Source of the DNA: Bacteroidetes bacterium 24-39-8
Lineage (GTDB): Bacteria; Bacteroidota; Bacteroidia; Chitinophagales; Chitinophagaceae
DNA: 57,987 nt
Assembly: GCA_002256765.1 (NCBI GenBank)
Contig: NCHJ01000003.1
Span: forward strand, 548 to 58,534
Reading direction: 5' to 3'
Shown: one piece after another, positions 34,624-43,079 of the stretch
Numbering within the stretch: the stretch's first letter is position 1
Layout: each line of letters begins with the position of its first letter
Translations under genes and position numbers: made by a program
The notes under the pieces: model-generated
What the model was told of the DNA's origin: nothing
Database searches by the model: none
The model's input: the letters and a program-made list of their open reading frames with translations, nothing else

Positions 34624-36399
34624 TTAAGCCGTTGCCAATAATTTACGTTCACCAATTTGTTGACGCCACATAGCGTAATACAACCCTTTTTCTTCTAATA
34701 ATTGTTGGTGACTACCGGTCTCTACTACTTGGCCTTTTTCTAATACATAAATTCTATCTGCGTGCATGATAGTACTCAAGCGGTGGGCAATCATTACCGT
34801 AATTTGTTCCTTCTCTGAAGAAATGGTTCTAATGGTATTGGTAATTTCTTCTTCAGTAATACTATCCAAGGCAGAAGTAGCTTCGTCAAAAATCAAAAGA
34901 TGTGGATGACGCAAAAGTGCTCTAGCAATACTGAGTCTTTGTTTTTCACCACCGCTCAATTTTAAACCTCCCTCACCAATCATGGTGTCTAAGCCATTTT
35001 CTGCTCTTGAAAGCAAATTGTCACAACTAGATTTGTGTAAAGCGTCTAATACATCTACGTCAGTGGCATCAGGACAAACGAATGTGAGGTTCTCTCTAAT
35101 AGTGCCTGCAAATAGTTGGGTGTCTTGAGTTACAAAACCAATTTGGTTGCGAAGCTCGTCAAAGTCCATATCGTTTCCATTGATACCATTATACTCAATG
35201 GTTCCTTGATTGGTCCTATATAAACCTACCAAGAGCTTTACCAAAGTGCTTTTGCCTGCGCCAGATGGTCCAACAAAAGCAATGGTTTCGCCCTTTTTAA
35301 CATCAAATGAAATGCCGTCTAAAGCATTGTAGGTAGCAGTTTGGTGTTTGAAGGTTACATTCTTAAATTCTAGCTCTTCTACCATTCCAACCAATGTAGG
35401 TTCTGTTGGTTTAGGCTCTACTTTTTTGAGCATGAGGTTATGAAAATTGGTCAAAGAAGCTTCTGCTTCGCGATAGCTCATGATGATGCTACCAATTTCT
35501 TGCAATGGGCCAAAAATGAAGAAACTATAGAATTGTAAAGAAATCAATTGACCAACAGTTAATACGTCTTTAAACATCAACCACATTAAAGTAAAAGTGA
35601 TCACTTGACGTAAAAAATTCACCATAGTTCCTTGAATAAAACTCAAGGAGCGAATATTTTTCACCTTACGTAATTCTAGTCCAAGAATTTTGTAAGTGTT
35701 ATTATTCAAGCGTTTTACTTCCTGTTCTGTGAGACCCAAACTTTTTACCAGTTCAATATTGCGTAAACTTTCTGTGGTTGAACCCGCTAATGAAGTTGTT
35801 TCCTTAACAATGGTTTTTTGAATGACTTTGATTTTCTTACTCAATAAATTGGTAACCATTGCAATTAGTCCAGCGCCTCCCAAATAAATGGGCATAATAG
35901 ACCAGTGTAGTCTTGTGGCATAAATAGAAACAAAAATTACTGCTACTATAATTCCAAATAATACATTAATCACATAACCAATGAATTTTTCTGTATCTGT
36001 TCTTACTTTGGATAAAATAGACAAAGTTTCTCCACTGCGTTGGTCTTCAAATTCCTGATAAGGTAGGCGCATGCTATGTTTGAGCCCATCAGTAAAAATT
36101 CTAGCACCAAATTTTTGAATAATCACGTTCACCGTATAATCCTGAAAGGCTTTGGCAATCCTACTTACCATTGCGGTTCCTACTAATAATAACAACATAC
36201 CAGAAATGCCTCTGATATAGGCTTCTTCATTCCTAGGCAATCCATCAGGTCCAATTTGTGGATGGCTGGCGTATTGGTCCAATAATTTTCCAAAAATCAT
36301 GGGATCAAACATGGAAAATGTTTGATTGATACCAGCTAAAAGCAAAGCCAGCGCCACATGCCATTTATAAGGCTTAAGATAGGTAAGTAATATTTTCAT
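34624..36399 (-). CDS. ABC exporter, fused permease and ATPase
   Basis: From the ATG at 36399 (preferred; a TTG ten codons upstream is less likely) this is a 591-residue half-transporter. Six helices (about 10-310) form the type IV exporter permease domain. The ATPase domain has Walker A GPSGAGKSTLVKLL, signature LSGGEKQRLSIARALL, Walker B HLLIFDEATSALD and the switch His in IAHRLSTI. It would work as a homodimer moving lipids, peptides or drugs out of the cytoplasm, in the MsbA/MDR class. The substrate cannot be told. The gene stands alone, convergent with the DUF2721 gene and divergent from ykuK. Confidence 0.93.
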   Translation of the reverse strand: MKILLTYLKPYKWHVALALLLAGINQTFSMFDPMIFGKLLDQYASHPQIGPDGLPRNEEAYIRGISGMLLLLVGTAMVSRIAKAFQDYTVNVIIQKFGARIFTDGLKHSMRLPYQEFEDQRSGETLSILSKVRTDTEKFIGYVINVLFGIIVAVIFVSIYATRLHWSIMPIYLGGAGLIAMVTNLLSKKIKVIQKTIVKETTSLAGSTTESLRNIELVKSLGLTEQEVKRLNNNTYKILGLELRKVKNIRSLSFIQGTMVNFLRQVITFTLMWLMFKDVLTVGQLISLQFYSFFIFGPLQEIGSIIMSYREAEASLTNFHNLMLKKVEPKPTEPTLVGMVEELEFKNVTFKHQTATYNALDGISFDVKKGETIAFVGPSGAGKSTLVKLLVGLYRTNQGTIEYNGINGNDMDFDELRNQIGFVTQDTQLFAGTIRENLTFVCPDATDVDVLDALHKSSCDNLLSRAENGLDTMIGEGGLKLSGGEKQRLSIARALLRHPHLLIFDEATSALDSITEEEITNTIRTISSEKEQITVMIAHRLSTIMHADRIYVLEKGQVVETGSHQQLLEEKGLYYAMWRQQIGERKLLATA

Positions 36400-36591
36400 C
36401 AGATATTGTTGAGTAGGTAGATATACCAATTTTCGTACTACAAGTCAAAATATGACAAAGTTTCCATTTGAAGGGCCAAGCCTGTCTGAAATTGTGACCA
36501 ATGGGGGTTTTCCACCGCTGTTGACAATTAGATAACCTGAAAATGGCAGTCTGCCGGGCTTTAATTGGTAAATTACAAAAACCACTTATCT

Positions 36592-37065
36592 ATGTATTGG
36601 AGAAAATTCAACGGTGAATCTATTGATCTTCCCATAAAACAGGCCGTGGCAGATGCCATTGTTCTGGAAACAGAAAAGGGAACCAAACTCAAAGTCTGCA
36701 TTGGTACAGACAGTCAAGTTAAAGGAGATGATACTGAATTTGCCACTGTGATTGTGTTCTTGAGGGAACATAACGGAGGCTTTATGTACATCCACAATGA
36801 AAAGACTAAGACCAAGTACCATATTAAAGAAAGGATGTTGGTAGAAGTGGCAAAAAGCATTGAGATTGCTTATGAGCTCTGTGACTTGTTTATTGAGCAC
36901 CATGTAGAAATGGAAGTGCATGCAGACATCAATACCAATCCCCAGTTTAAAAGCAATGATGCTTTGAAAGAAGCCATGGGTTATATACTGGGTATGGGAT
37001 TTGCCTTTAAAGCCAAGCCAGAAGCATTTGCCAGCAGTTGCTGTGCAGACAAGATCTGTAATTAA
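36592..37065 (+). CDS. YkuK-family RNase H-like protein (DUF458)
   Basis: This protein is 157 residues from the ATG at 36592; the open frame extends nine codons upstream to a TTG, but MYWRKFNGE is the natural start. It has LKVCIGTDSQVKGDDTEFAT near the start and EVHADINTNPQFKSNDALKE near the end, with GYILGMGFAFKAKPEAFASS. The Asp residues suit the RNase H-like fold assigned to the YkuK/DUF458 family, which was first seen in Bacillus. Activity has not been shown, to my knowledge. The gene converges on engB, with a GAAA-capped hairpin between them. Confidence 0.88.
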   Translation: MYWRKFNGESIDLPIKQAVADAIVLETEKGTKLKVCIGTDSQVKGDDTEFATVIVFLREHNGGFMYIHNEKTKTKYHIKERMLVEVAKSIEIAYELCDLFIEHHVEMEVHADINTNPQFKSNDALKEAMGYILGMGFAFKAKPEAFASSCCADKICN

Positions 37066-37087
37066 TCACCCAATGGAATGTAAAATG

Positions 37088-37105
37088 ATTGGTTGAAAAA
37101 CCAAT
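37088..37105. other. GAAA-tetraloop hairpin between convergent ykuK and engB
   Basis: ATTGGTT pairs perfectly with AACCAAT around GAAA. No T-run follows on either strand, so it is not a standard intrinsic terminator; it may protect 3' ends or mark the boundary of convergent mRNAs. Confidence 0.4.
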
Positions 37106-37119
37106 AGGCAGTCTATCCC

Positions 37120-37767
37120 CTAATCCTTAGGTTCATTGTTTTCCTTTATTTGGTTATTCATGAATTGCAAGAACTGCAAAAGTTCTTCTCTTCCTTCTTT
37201 TTTCTCAGCACTGGTTACAAAATGCCTAGGCAGGAACTGCCAAGTTTCTCGGAGCTTGTCTAAAAATGCTTGTACATTTCTTGCTACCACACCAGGTTTT
37301 TCTTTATCCGATTTGGTGAATATCAGCGAAAATGGTACCTGCCAACTATCCAATTGATTCACAAATTCCAAATCGTTTTTCTGTGGTCCATGACGGCTAT
37401 CAATCAGCACAAATACCTGTACCAGATTTTCTCTTTTGCGTAGGTAACCGTCAATCATTTGTTCCCATCTATTCCTGTCAGAGATTGACCTTTTGGCATA
37501 GCCGTAACCTGGTAAATCTACCAAGAACCATTTTTCCTTGGGTCCCTTAAGGTTGCCCGAGCTTTCAATTTCAAAATGGTTGATCAATTGGGTTTTACCA
37601 GGCGTGCCCGATGTCTTGGCCAGATTCTTAGTCTTGGTAAGCAGGTTAATCAGGGATGATTTTCCCACATTGCTTCTACCAATAAAAGCGTATTCGGGTC
37701 TATCCGGTTTGGGACATTGGGTAACTAATGCAGAAGAAATATTGTATTTGGCCGATGTGATTTCCAT
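37120..37767 (-). CDS. engB: Ribosome biogenesis GTPase EngB (YihA/YsxC)
   Basis: This 215-residue GTPase has G1 GRSNVGKSSLIN, switch I TSGTPGKTQLIN, G3 DLPGYGYAKRS, G4 TKSD (FTKSDKEKPG) and G5 TSAEKKEG. The size and the PGKTQ segment identify EngB, needed for large ribosomal subunit assembly. It starts 8 bases after the gpmI stop on the same strand, so the two are probably co-transcribed. Confidence 0.96.
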   Translation of the reverse strand: MEITSAKYNISSALVTQCPKPDRPEYAFIGRSNVGKSSLINLLTKTKNLAKTSGTPGKTQLINHFEIESSGNLKGPKEKWFLVDLPGYGYAKRSISDRNRWEQMIDGYLRKRENLVQVFVLIDSRHGPQKNDLEFVNQLDSWQVPFSLIFTKSDKEKPGVVARNVQAFLDKLRETWQFLPRHFVTSAEKKEGREELLQFLQFMNNQIKENNEPKD

Positions 37768-37775
37768 GTTCTTTT

Positions 37776-39296
37776 TTAGATAAGTGTATTGCCCGTCATT
37801 TCTTTTGGAATGTCTAATCCCATTACTTTTAAAATAGTGGGTGCTAGGTCTCCCAATTTACCAGGCTGTATGGTTCCTTTCCAATCCTTGTCAATGATAA
37901 AAAATGGAACAAGGTTTAAGGTATGTGCTGTATTTGGTGAACCGTCTTCATTAATCATGAAATCGGCATTGCCGTGATCGGCTGTTAAGAACACGGTATA
38001 GCCATGCGCTAGTGCAGCTGTAACCACTCTTTCAACACAGGCGTCAACTGTTTTAGCTGCGGTTATAGCCGCGCTAAATACGCCTGTATGGCCCACCATA
38101 TCTGTATTGGCATAGTTTAAACAAATAAAATCGGCTGTTTCATTTTCAATTTCTGGAACCAATTTGTCTGTGATTTCTATGGCAGACATTTCTGGTTGCA
38201 AATCATAGGTAGCCACTTTTGGAGAAGGCACCATGATCCTGCTTTCTCCATTAAAAGGTACTTCTCTACCACCACTAAAAAAGAAAGTAACGTGCGGATA
38301 TTTTTCGGTCTCTGCAATCCTGATTTGCTTCTTGCCATTGGCTTCTAATACCTCACCCAATGTGTTCACCAAATTGTCATTTTCAAAAATTACTGAAACG
38401 TTTTTGAATTTCTGATCATACATGGTCATGGTAGTATAATTCAGATGCAAGGCTTTCATCTCAAATTCAGGATAGTCTGTTTGAGTAAGCACTTCTGTAA
38501 TTTCTCTGCAACGGTCTGTTCTAAAATTAAAACAGATGGCATAGTCACCAGATTCAATTTTGGCAACAGGTGCACCTTTCTCATTTAAGATAACGGTAGG
38601 CAATAAAAACTCATCGGTCTTGCCCGCTTCATAAGAAGCTGTAACCGCTTCAATAGCATTGGATGCAGTGGACCCTTTTGCATGCACCAAAGTATCATAT
38701 GCTAGTTTTACCCTTTCCCAGCGCTTGTCTCTATCCATGGCATAATACCTACCACTTACAGTTGCAATTTTTCCAACAGAATCCTTTAAGTATGCTTCCA
38801 TATTGGTGATATAGCCCAAACCACTTTTGGGATCTGTATCTCTACCGTCTGTAAATGCATGAATATACACTTGGGTTAAACCCTCTGATTTACAAACATC
38901 ACAGATGGCTTTTAAATGACTGGTATGAGAGTGTACGCCACCATCACTTACCAAGCCCAATAAATGCAAGGGTTTATTTGCTGCTTTTGCTCCGCGGATG
39001 GCCGCTAAGAGCACTGCATTGCCAGCCAACTCGCCTGTGCGGATGGCCACATTAATGCGTTGTAATTCTTGGTATACAATTCTACCCGCACCCAAATTCA
39101 AGTGCCCTACTTCACTATTACCCATTTGACCATCGGGCAAACCCACTTCTTCTCCGCAGGTTACCAAAGTAGTATTGGGATATTGACTATACAAACTGCT
39201 TACAAATGCGGGATGTGCTTGCTGAATAGCATCTGCACTGGCTATTTTGCCCAATCCCCAGCCATCCATGATGGCCAAAATCACTTTCTTGCTCAT
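37776..39296 (-). CDS. gpmI: 2,3-bisphosphoglycerate-independent phosphoglycerate mutase
   Basis: This 506-residue glycolytic enzyme interconverts 3- and 2-phosphoglycerate with two Mn ions. Metal and catalytic residues are visible: D11 in MDGWGLG, nucleophile S61 in GQMGNSEVGHLNLGAGR, SDGGVHSHTSH, AFTDGRDTDPKSG, GRYYAMDRDKRW, NYANTDMVGHTG and TADHGNADFM. It is a full-length member of the alkaline-phosphatase superfamily. It precedes engB by 8 bases. Upstream is an inverted repeat (39313-39328), discussed separately. Confidence 0.97.
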   Translation of the reverse strand: MSKKVILAIMDGWGLGKIASADAIQQAHPAFVSSLYSQYPNTTLVTCGEEVGLPDGQMGNSEVGHLNLGAGRIVYQELQRINVAIRTGELAGNAVLLAAIRGAKAANKPLHLLGLVSDGGVHSHTSHLKAICDVCKSEGLTQVYIHAFTDGRDTDPKSGLGYITNMEAYLKDSVGKIATVSGRYYAMDRDKRWERVKLAYDTLVHAKGSTASNAIEAVTASYEAGKTDEFLLPTVILNEKGAPVAKIESGDYAICFNFRTDRCREITEVLTQTDYPEFEMKALHLNYTTMTMYDQKFKNVSVIFENDNLVNTLGEVLEANGKKQIRIAETEKYPHVTFFFSGGREVPFNGESRIMVPSPKVATYDLQPEMSAIEITDKLVPEIENETADFICLNYANTDMVGHTGVFSAAITAAKTVDACVERVVTAALAHGYTVFLTADHGNADFMINEDGSPNTAHTLNLVPFFIIDKDWKGTIQPGKLGDLAPTILKVMGLDIPKEMTGNTLI

Positions 39297-39312
39297 ATGT
39301 TTATGTTAAAAT

Positions 39313-39328
39313 GTTGGTGGATACCAAC
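39313..39328. promoter_or_regulatory. Inverted repeat between gpmI and the DUF4783 gene
   Basis: GTTGGT and ACCAAC flank GGAT, 17 bases before the gpmI ATG and in the shared upstream region of the divergent DUF4783 gene. It may be an operator or a short 5'-leader hairpin. Confidence 0.25.
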
Positions 39329-39414
39329 GTTATTTTCAGCTAACTTAGCTTTCCGGGTGTAAGTTATTAAACTTGGCATGTTTTTGGCGAACTGTTTATA
39401 AGAAATACCACATT

Positions 39415-39795
39415 ATGCGTAAGATTCTTTTATTAATAGGCTTGTTGTTCAGCTTTGCAGGATTTGCCCAGCAATCAGACACGGATGCAGTGGTCAAAGC
39501 CTTTAAAACGGCTAATGCAGACGAAGTGGCACGTTATTTTGACGATTATATAGACCTCAAATTTCTAGACAAGGATGAGGTTAAAAATATGGGTCGTAAT
39601 CAGGCTACTATTGCGCTGAAAAACTTTTTTAATGAGAATAACATCAAGGGATTTGACAAGAGCTCAGATAGAGAAATTGGCAATACCCTCTATATTACTG
39701 GAAAACTCACAAGCACGGGAAAAGCCTATAATGTAACGGTGATGCTCAAGGCAAAAGCTGGTAAACACCAGATTATCACTATGCGAATCAATTAA
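39415..39795 (+). CDS. DUF4783 exported protein
   Basis: From the ATG at 39415 (the frame opens further upstream but MRKILLLIGLLFSFAGFAQ is a clear signal peptide) the protein has 126 residues, about 107 after cleavage. The mature domain, QSDTDAVVKAFKTANADEVA, has an alpha-plus-beta pattern like the NTF2-related DUF4783 family of Bacteroidota, with ARYFDDYIDLKF and KNFFNENNIKGF. The likely location is periplasm; the function is unknown. It lies 70 bases before nadC on the same strand, a pairing I recall in related genomes. Confidence 0.88.
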   Translation: MRKILLLIGLLFSFAGFAQQSDTDAVVKAFKTANADEVARYFDDYIDLKFLDKDEVKNMGRNQATIALKNFFNENNIKGFDKSSDREIGNTLYITGKLTSTGKAYNVTVMLKAKAGKHQIITMRIN

Positions 39796-39853
39796 GGTTC
39801 AACCCTTTTTCTGGAAAAATAATCAGATCCTTTATCAATCAACAGGAAGCGCC

Positions 39854-39861
39854 TAGTTTTG
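39854..39861 (+). promoter_or_regulatory. Bacteroidota -7 element for nadC (leaderless spacing)
   Basis: TAGTTTTG is followed by TACC and then the nadC ATG at 39866. The position 22 bases upstream reads TTA, one base from TTG. The start of transcription would fall on the A of ATG. Confidence 0.5.
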
Positions 39862-39865
39862 TACC

Positions 39866-40729
39866 ATGCAGAATTATGATGAATTGTTGCAAAAACTAAT
39901 TGTAGATGCTTTAGCAGAAGATATTGGCAATGGAGACCATTCTACCCTTGGATCCATTGACAAAGCTGCAAGGGGCAAAGCTGTTTTGAAAATCAAACAA
40001 AATGGTATTCTTGCTGGTATGCATGTAGCAGAAACCATTTTTAAATTGGTTGAGCCTAGGGCTGTATTTCTGCCAAAAATGAAAGATGGTGATAGCATGC
40101 AATTTGGCGATATTGCTTTTGAAGTAGAAGCTGCTGTTCATACCATTTTATCCTGTGAAAGATTGGTCTTGAATTGTATGCAACGCATGAGTGGTATTGC
40201 TACCCTTACCAAAAAATATAGTTCGCTGTTAGAAGGCTATTCCACTAAGATTTTAGACACCAGAAAAACTACCCCCAATTTTAGATTATTGGAAAAAGAA
40301 GCGGTAAGAATTGGTGGAGGTGTAAACCACCGATATGCCCTCTATGATATGATCATGCTCAAGGATAATCATATTGATTATTGTGGAGGCATTGAAGCGG
40401 CTATTAATAAAAGCTATGACTATTCACAGTCATTGCCAAGCCCCTTGAAAATAGAAGTTGAAACAAGGTCCTTAGAAGACGTGGCCCTTGTTTGCAAAAT
40501 AGCCAAGGGAAAGGTTTTCAGGATCATGTTAGACAATTTTAGTCCGGCCATGGTTGCCCAAGCGGTAAAGCTGATTGATGGGGCTTTTGAAACAGAAGCT
40601 AGTGGTGGAATTAATCTAGAGAATATTCAATCCTATGCAGCAGCAGGAGTGGACTATGTAAGTGTAGGTGCCTTGATTCACCAGGCCCAAAGTTTGGATT
40701 TAAGTTTAAAAGCAGTTTTGATAAAATAA
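39866..40729 (+). CDS. nadC: Nicotinate-nucleotide pyrophosphorylase (carboxylating)
   Basis: This 287-residue enzyme of de novo NAD synthesis converts quinolinate and PRPP to nicotinate mononucleotide. Family motifs are clear: LAEDIGNGDHST near the N-terminus, ERLVLNCMQRMSGIATLT, the phosphate-binding LDTRKTTPNFRLLEKEAVRI, GGGVNHRYALYDMIMLKDNH, IEVETRSLED and the C-terminal LEASGGIN-type segment (TEASGGINLENIQSYA). Length is typical. A promoter box sits directly at the start codon. The SUI1-like gene follows after 6 bases. Confidence 0.97.
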   Translation: MQNYDELLQKLIVDALAEDIGNGDHSTLGSIDKAARGKAVLKIKQNGILAGMHVAETIFKLVEPRAVFLPKMKDGDSMQFGDIAFEVEAAVHTILSCERLVLNCMQRMSGIATLTKKYSSLLEGYSTKILDTRKTTPNFRLLEKEAVRIGGGVNHRYALYDMIMLKDNHIDYCGGIEAAINKSYDYSQSLPSPLKIEVETRSLEDVALVCKIAKGKVFRIMLDNFSPAMVAQAVKLIDGAFETEASGGINLENIQSYAAAGVDYVSVGALIHQAQSLDLSLKAVLIK

Positions 40730-40735
40730 AGGAAG

Positions 40736-41071
40736 ATGTCAAAGAAAAACAAACCCGATGTACAAGGATTTGTGTATAGCACGGATCCAAATTTTTCTTT
40801 TCAACCTGCAGATGAGGCAGTTGAAACACTAGCAGCTGCTCAACAAAAATTGCGGATTCGTTTAGAGACCAAACACCGTGCGGGTAAAGCAGTTACACTA
40901 ATTACCGGATTTATTGGCAAGGAAGAAGACCTAGAAAAACTGGGCAAACAATTAAAAAATTTTTGTGGCACCGGTGGTTCGGCCAAGGATGCTGAAATTA
41001 TTATCCAAGGCGATCAACGCTTGAAAGTATTGCCCTGGTTAATTAAAAACGGCTACACGCAATCCAAATAA
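40736..41071 (+). CDS. SUI1/eIF1-like translation factor (YciH)
   Basis: This 111-residue protein has a flexible, lysine-rich N-terminus and the SUI1 domain (about 35-110), with GKAVTLITGFIGKEEDLEKL followed by LKNFCGTGGSAKDAEIIIQG and DQRLKVLPWLIKNGY. Bacterial YciH proteins resemble eukaryotic eIF1 and may affect start-codon selection under stress. AAGGAAG lies before the ATG as a ribosome-binding site. It follows nadC by 6 bases and converges on dnaX with one base between the stop codons. Confidence 0.93.
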   Translation: MSKKNKPDVQGFVYSTDPNFSFQPADEAVETLAAAQQKLRIRLETKHRAGKAVTLITGFIGKEEDLEKLGKQLKNFCGTGGSAKDAEIIIQGDQRLKVLPWLIKNGYTQSK

Positions 41072-41072
41072 A

Positions 41073-42938
41073 TCAATAATCTATTTCTAGTTTTAAACGG
41101 TCTTTGAGTTCTTTGACCATGGGGAATTGCTCCGCAATGCGCTCAAATTTCTGACGACTATTCATGCGCAAATGTGCGGGTACTTCTTCTTGTTCACCTG
41201 CTTCTACCAATACCTGAAACATGATGCCTGGGTTAAAGAAAGCTTTTTGAATATGCTCTAGCAACATCATTTTCTCTTGCTCTACAAATTTTTGAGAAGT
41301 TAGTGATCCCACTAATACATTAAAATGGATTTCGTCTTCAATGGTCAATCTGGCAATACGGAAAGTACCCGCCGAAGAATGTTTGAGTTGCTGCTCTAAG
41401 GACTTGGTATACTCATTCCAGCAAGCTTGTAATTTATCCATGTTGAGTAGTTCAGCCTCTGGAACTTCTTGAATAGCATACTGGTCACCATATTTTTCAC
41501 GTAGTGCGTCTAATAAACCTTTTTTACCAGCTCCTGTTGTTGCTGGTGGAATTAGTTTAGAAGAGCTAGTTGTTGTGGCAACTGCAGCAGGCACGGTAGG
41601 TTTGGGTGCCGCAACACTAGTATTGATTGGGCTTACTTGCTTTACAGGTTGCTCAGTAGCAGGAGCAGCAGGTTTGGGCGTTTCAATATAGAGTTTAGAA
41701 TCAGTAGCTAGAGCTTTACTAGGCGTAGCAGGTATTGGGGCCCCTCCCATTTGAATAGGTGGTACCGCTTTGGTATGAAATGCTATGGGTTGGTCAAGTC
41801 GTTTTTTTTTTACTAATTGACCACCATCCGCACTGAGCTCAATGGCTTGTTGTAGAAAGTTCAATTTAATCAGTGCCAGTTCTACATGAAGGCGTTTGTT
41901 CCTAGCCATCTTATAATTGATCTCGGCCTCATTTAAAATATTGAGGGCGCTCACCAAGAAAGATACTCCAGCCCTTTGTGCAGTGGCTGTATATTTTTCT
42001 TGTAATCCCTCTACTACTTCCAATAAAGCAGCAGACTTAGGATCCTTACATACCAATAGGTTACGGATAAATTCTGCAAATCCATTGAGTACCAAATCTC
42101 CTTCAAATCCCTTTCTATTAATTTGGTCAAATAGTAACATGGCAGCAGAAAGATCCTGTTGCTGCATGGCTTCTAGGAGTTTGAAATAATAATCATCGTC
42201 CAAGATATTTAAGTGCTCTAAAGTATTCTGATAGGTAAGGGTGCCATTGGTAAAACTGACAATCTTATCTAAGATACTGAGTGAGTCACGCATACATCCT
42301 TCACTCTTTTGCGCAATCACTTGTAATGCTGCTTTCTCTGCCTTAATAGATTCTTTGTCTACAATTTCTTGTAAGTGTTCTACCGTATCATTATTAGTGA
42401 TCCGTTTAAAATCAAAGATTTGGCACCTACTCAAAATAGTGGGAAGAATTTTGTGTTTTTCCGTTGTTGCCAAAATAAAAATGGCATAGGGTGGGGGTTC
42501 TTCCAATGTCTTTAAAAAGGCATTGAATGCCGATGCGCTGAGCATATGTACCTCATCCACTATATACACTTTGTATTTACCCGCTTGAGGTGCAAAGCGT
42601 ACTTGTTCTACCAGTGTACGAATATCATCTACTGAGTTATTGCTTGCCGCGTCTAACTCGTGAATATTCATAGAACTGCCAGCATCAAATGAAACACAGC
42701 TATTACAAGTATTGCAGGCTTCACCTTCTGGTGTCTGATTGGTACAATTGATGGTTTTTGCTAAAATTCTAGCACAGGTGGTTTTTCCAACTCCTCTTGG
42801 ACCACAAAACAAGAAAGCATGTGCCAACTGATTGTTTTTGATGGCATTCTTTAGGGTGGTGGTGATATGCAATTGACCCACAACTGTATTAAAGTTCTGG
42901 GGTCTATACTTTCTGGCTGATACTACAAAATTATCCAT
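41073..42938 (-). CDS. dnaX: DNA polymerase III subunit gamma/tau
   Basis: From the ATG at 42938 this is a 621-residue clamp-loader ATPase. An ATG ten codons upstream is rejected because a promoter box (42956-42963) lies between the two. Domain I has Walker A FCGPRGVGKTTCARILA, four zinc Cys in CTNQTPEGEACNTCNSC, Walker B VYIVDEVHML and sensor ATTEKHKI. Domain III ends near residue 372. After it comes LVKKKRLDQP, encoded by ten consecutive A, then a P/A/T-rich linker (about 385-485) and a tau-specific C-terminal domain. The A run is placed to produce a short gamma form (see findings). Confidence 0.96.
   Translation of the reverse strand: MDNFVVSARKYRPQNFNTVVGQLHITTTLKNAIKNNQLAHAFLFCGPRGVGKTTCARILAKTINCTNQTPEGEACNTCNSCVSFDAGSSMNIHELDAASNNSVDDIRTLVEQVRFAPQAGKYKVYIVDEVHMLSASAFNAFLKTLEEPPPYAIFILATTEKHKILPTILSRCQIFDFKRITNNDTVEHLQEIVDKESIKAEKAALQVIAQKSEGCMRDSLSILDKIVSFTNGTLTYQNTLEHLNILDDDYYFKLLEAMQQQDLSAAMLLFDQINRKGFEGDLVLNGFAEFIRNLLVCKDPKSAALLEVVEGLQEKYTATAQRAGVSFLVSALNILNEAEINYKMARNKRLHVELALIKLNFLQQAIELSADGGQLVKKKRLDQPIAFHTKAVPPIQMGGAPIPATPSKALATDSKLYIETPKPAAPATEQPVKQVSPINTSVAAPKPTVPAAVATTTSSSKLIPPATTGAGKKGLLDALREKYGDQYAIQEVPEAELLNMDKLQACWNEYTKSLEQQLKHSSAGTFRIARLTIEDEIHFNVLVGSLTSQKFVEQEKMMLLEHIQKAFFNPGIMFQVLVEAGEQEEVPAHLRMNSRQKFERIAEQFPMVKELKDRLKLEIDY
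41802..41811 (-). other. A10 slippery run in dnaX, candidate gamma/tau switch
   Basis: On the coding strand GTA AAA AAA AAA CGA holds ten A in a row at residues 376-379. One added A gives KKKTT and then TGA; one lost A gives KKNDLTNP and then TAG. Either slip ends the protein just after clamp-loader domain III. Confidence 0.65.
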
Positions 42939-42955
42939 GGCTTTTTGAACTCGTT

Positions 42956-42963
42956 CAAAAGTA
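42956..42963 (-). promoter_or_regulatory. Bacteroidota -7 element for dnaX
   Basis: On the minus strand TACTTTTG matches TAnnTTTG, 17 bases upstream of the ATG at 42938 and downstream of the alternative ATG at 42968. It supports the shorter start. Confidence 0.5.
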
Positions 42964-43079
42964 AGCATTCGCCCATTTTTTTACAGCTTATTTAGAAATT
43001 TTATGGTTAATCCAAAAAACGGTGCTATTTTCCCAATGCCCGCCAATAAGAACCCTTATTCATTAAAATCCCCCGAGAT

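Noticed and set aside
36518..36530. TTGACA sequence upstream of ykuK as a classic sigma-70 -35 box
   Set aside because: No TATAAT-like box stands at 16-18 bases and Bacteroidota use TTG/TAnnTTTG promoters; no such -7 box follows at the right place.
42939..42968. Longer dnaX start at the ATG 42968
   Set aside because: A perfect -7 promoter box (42956-42963) lies downstream of that ATG, and MDNFVVSARKYRPQ is the typical beginning of this family in the phylum.
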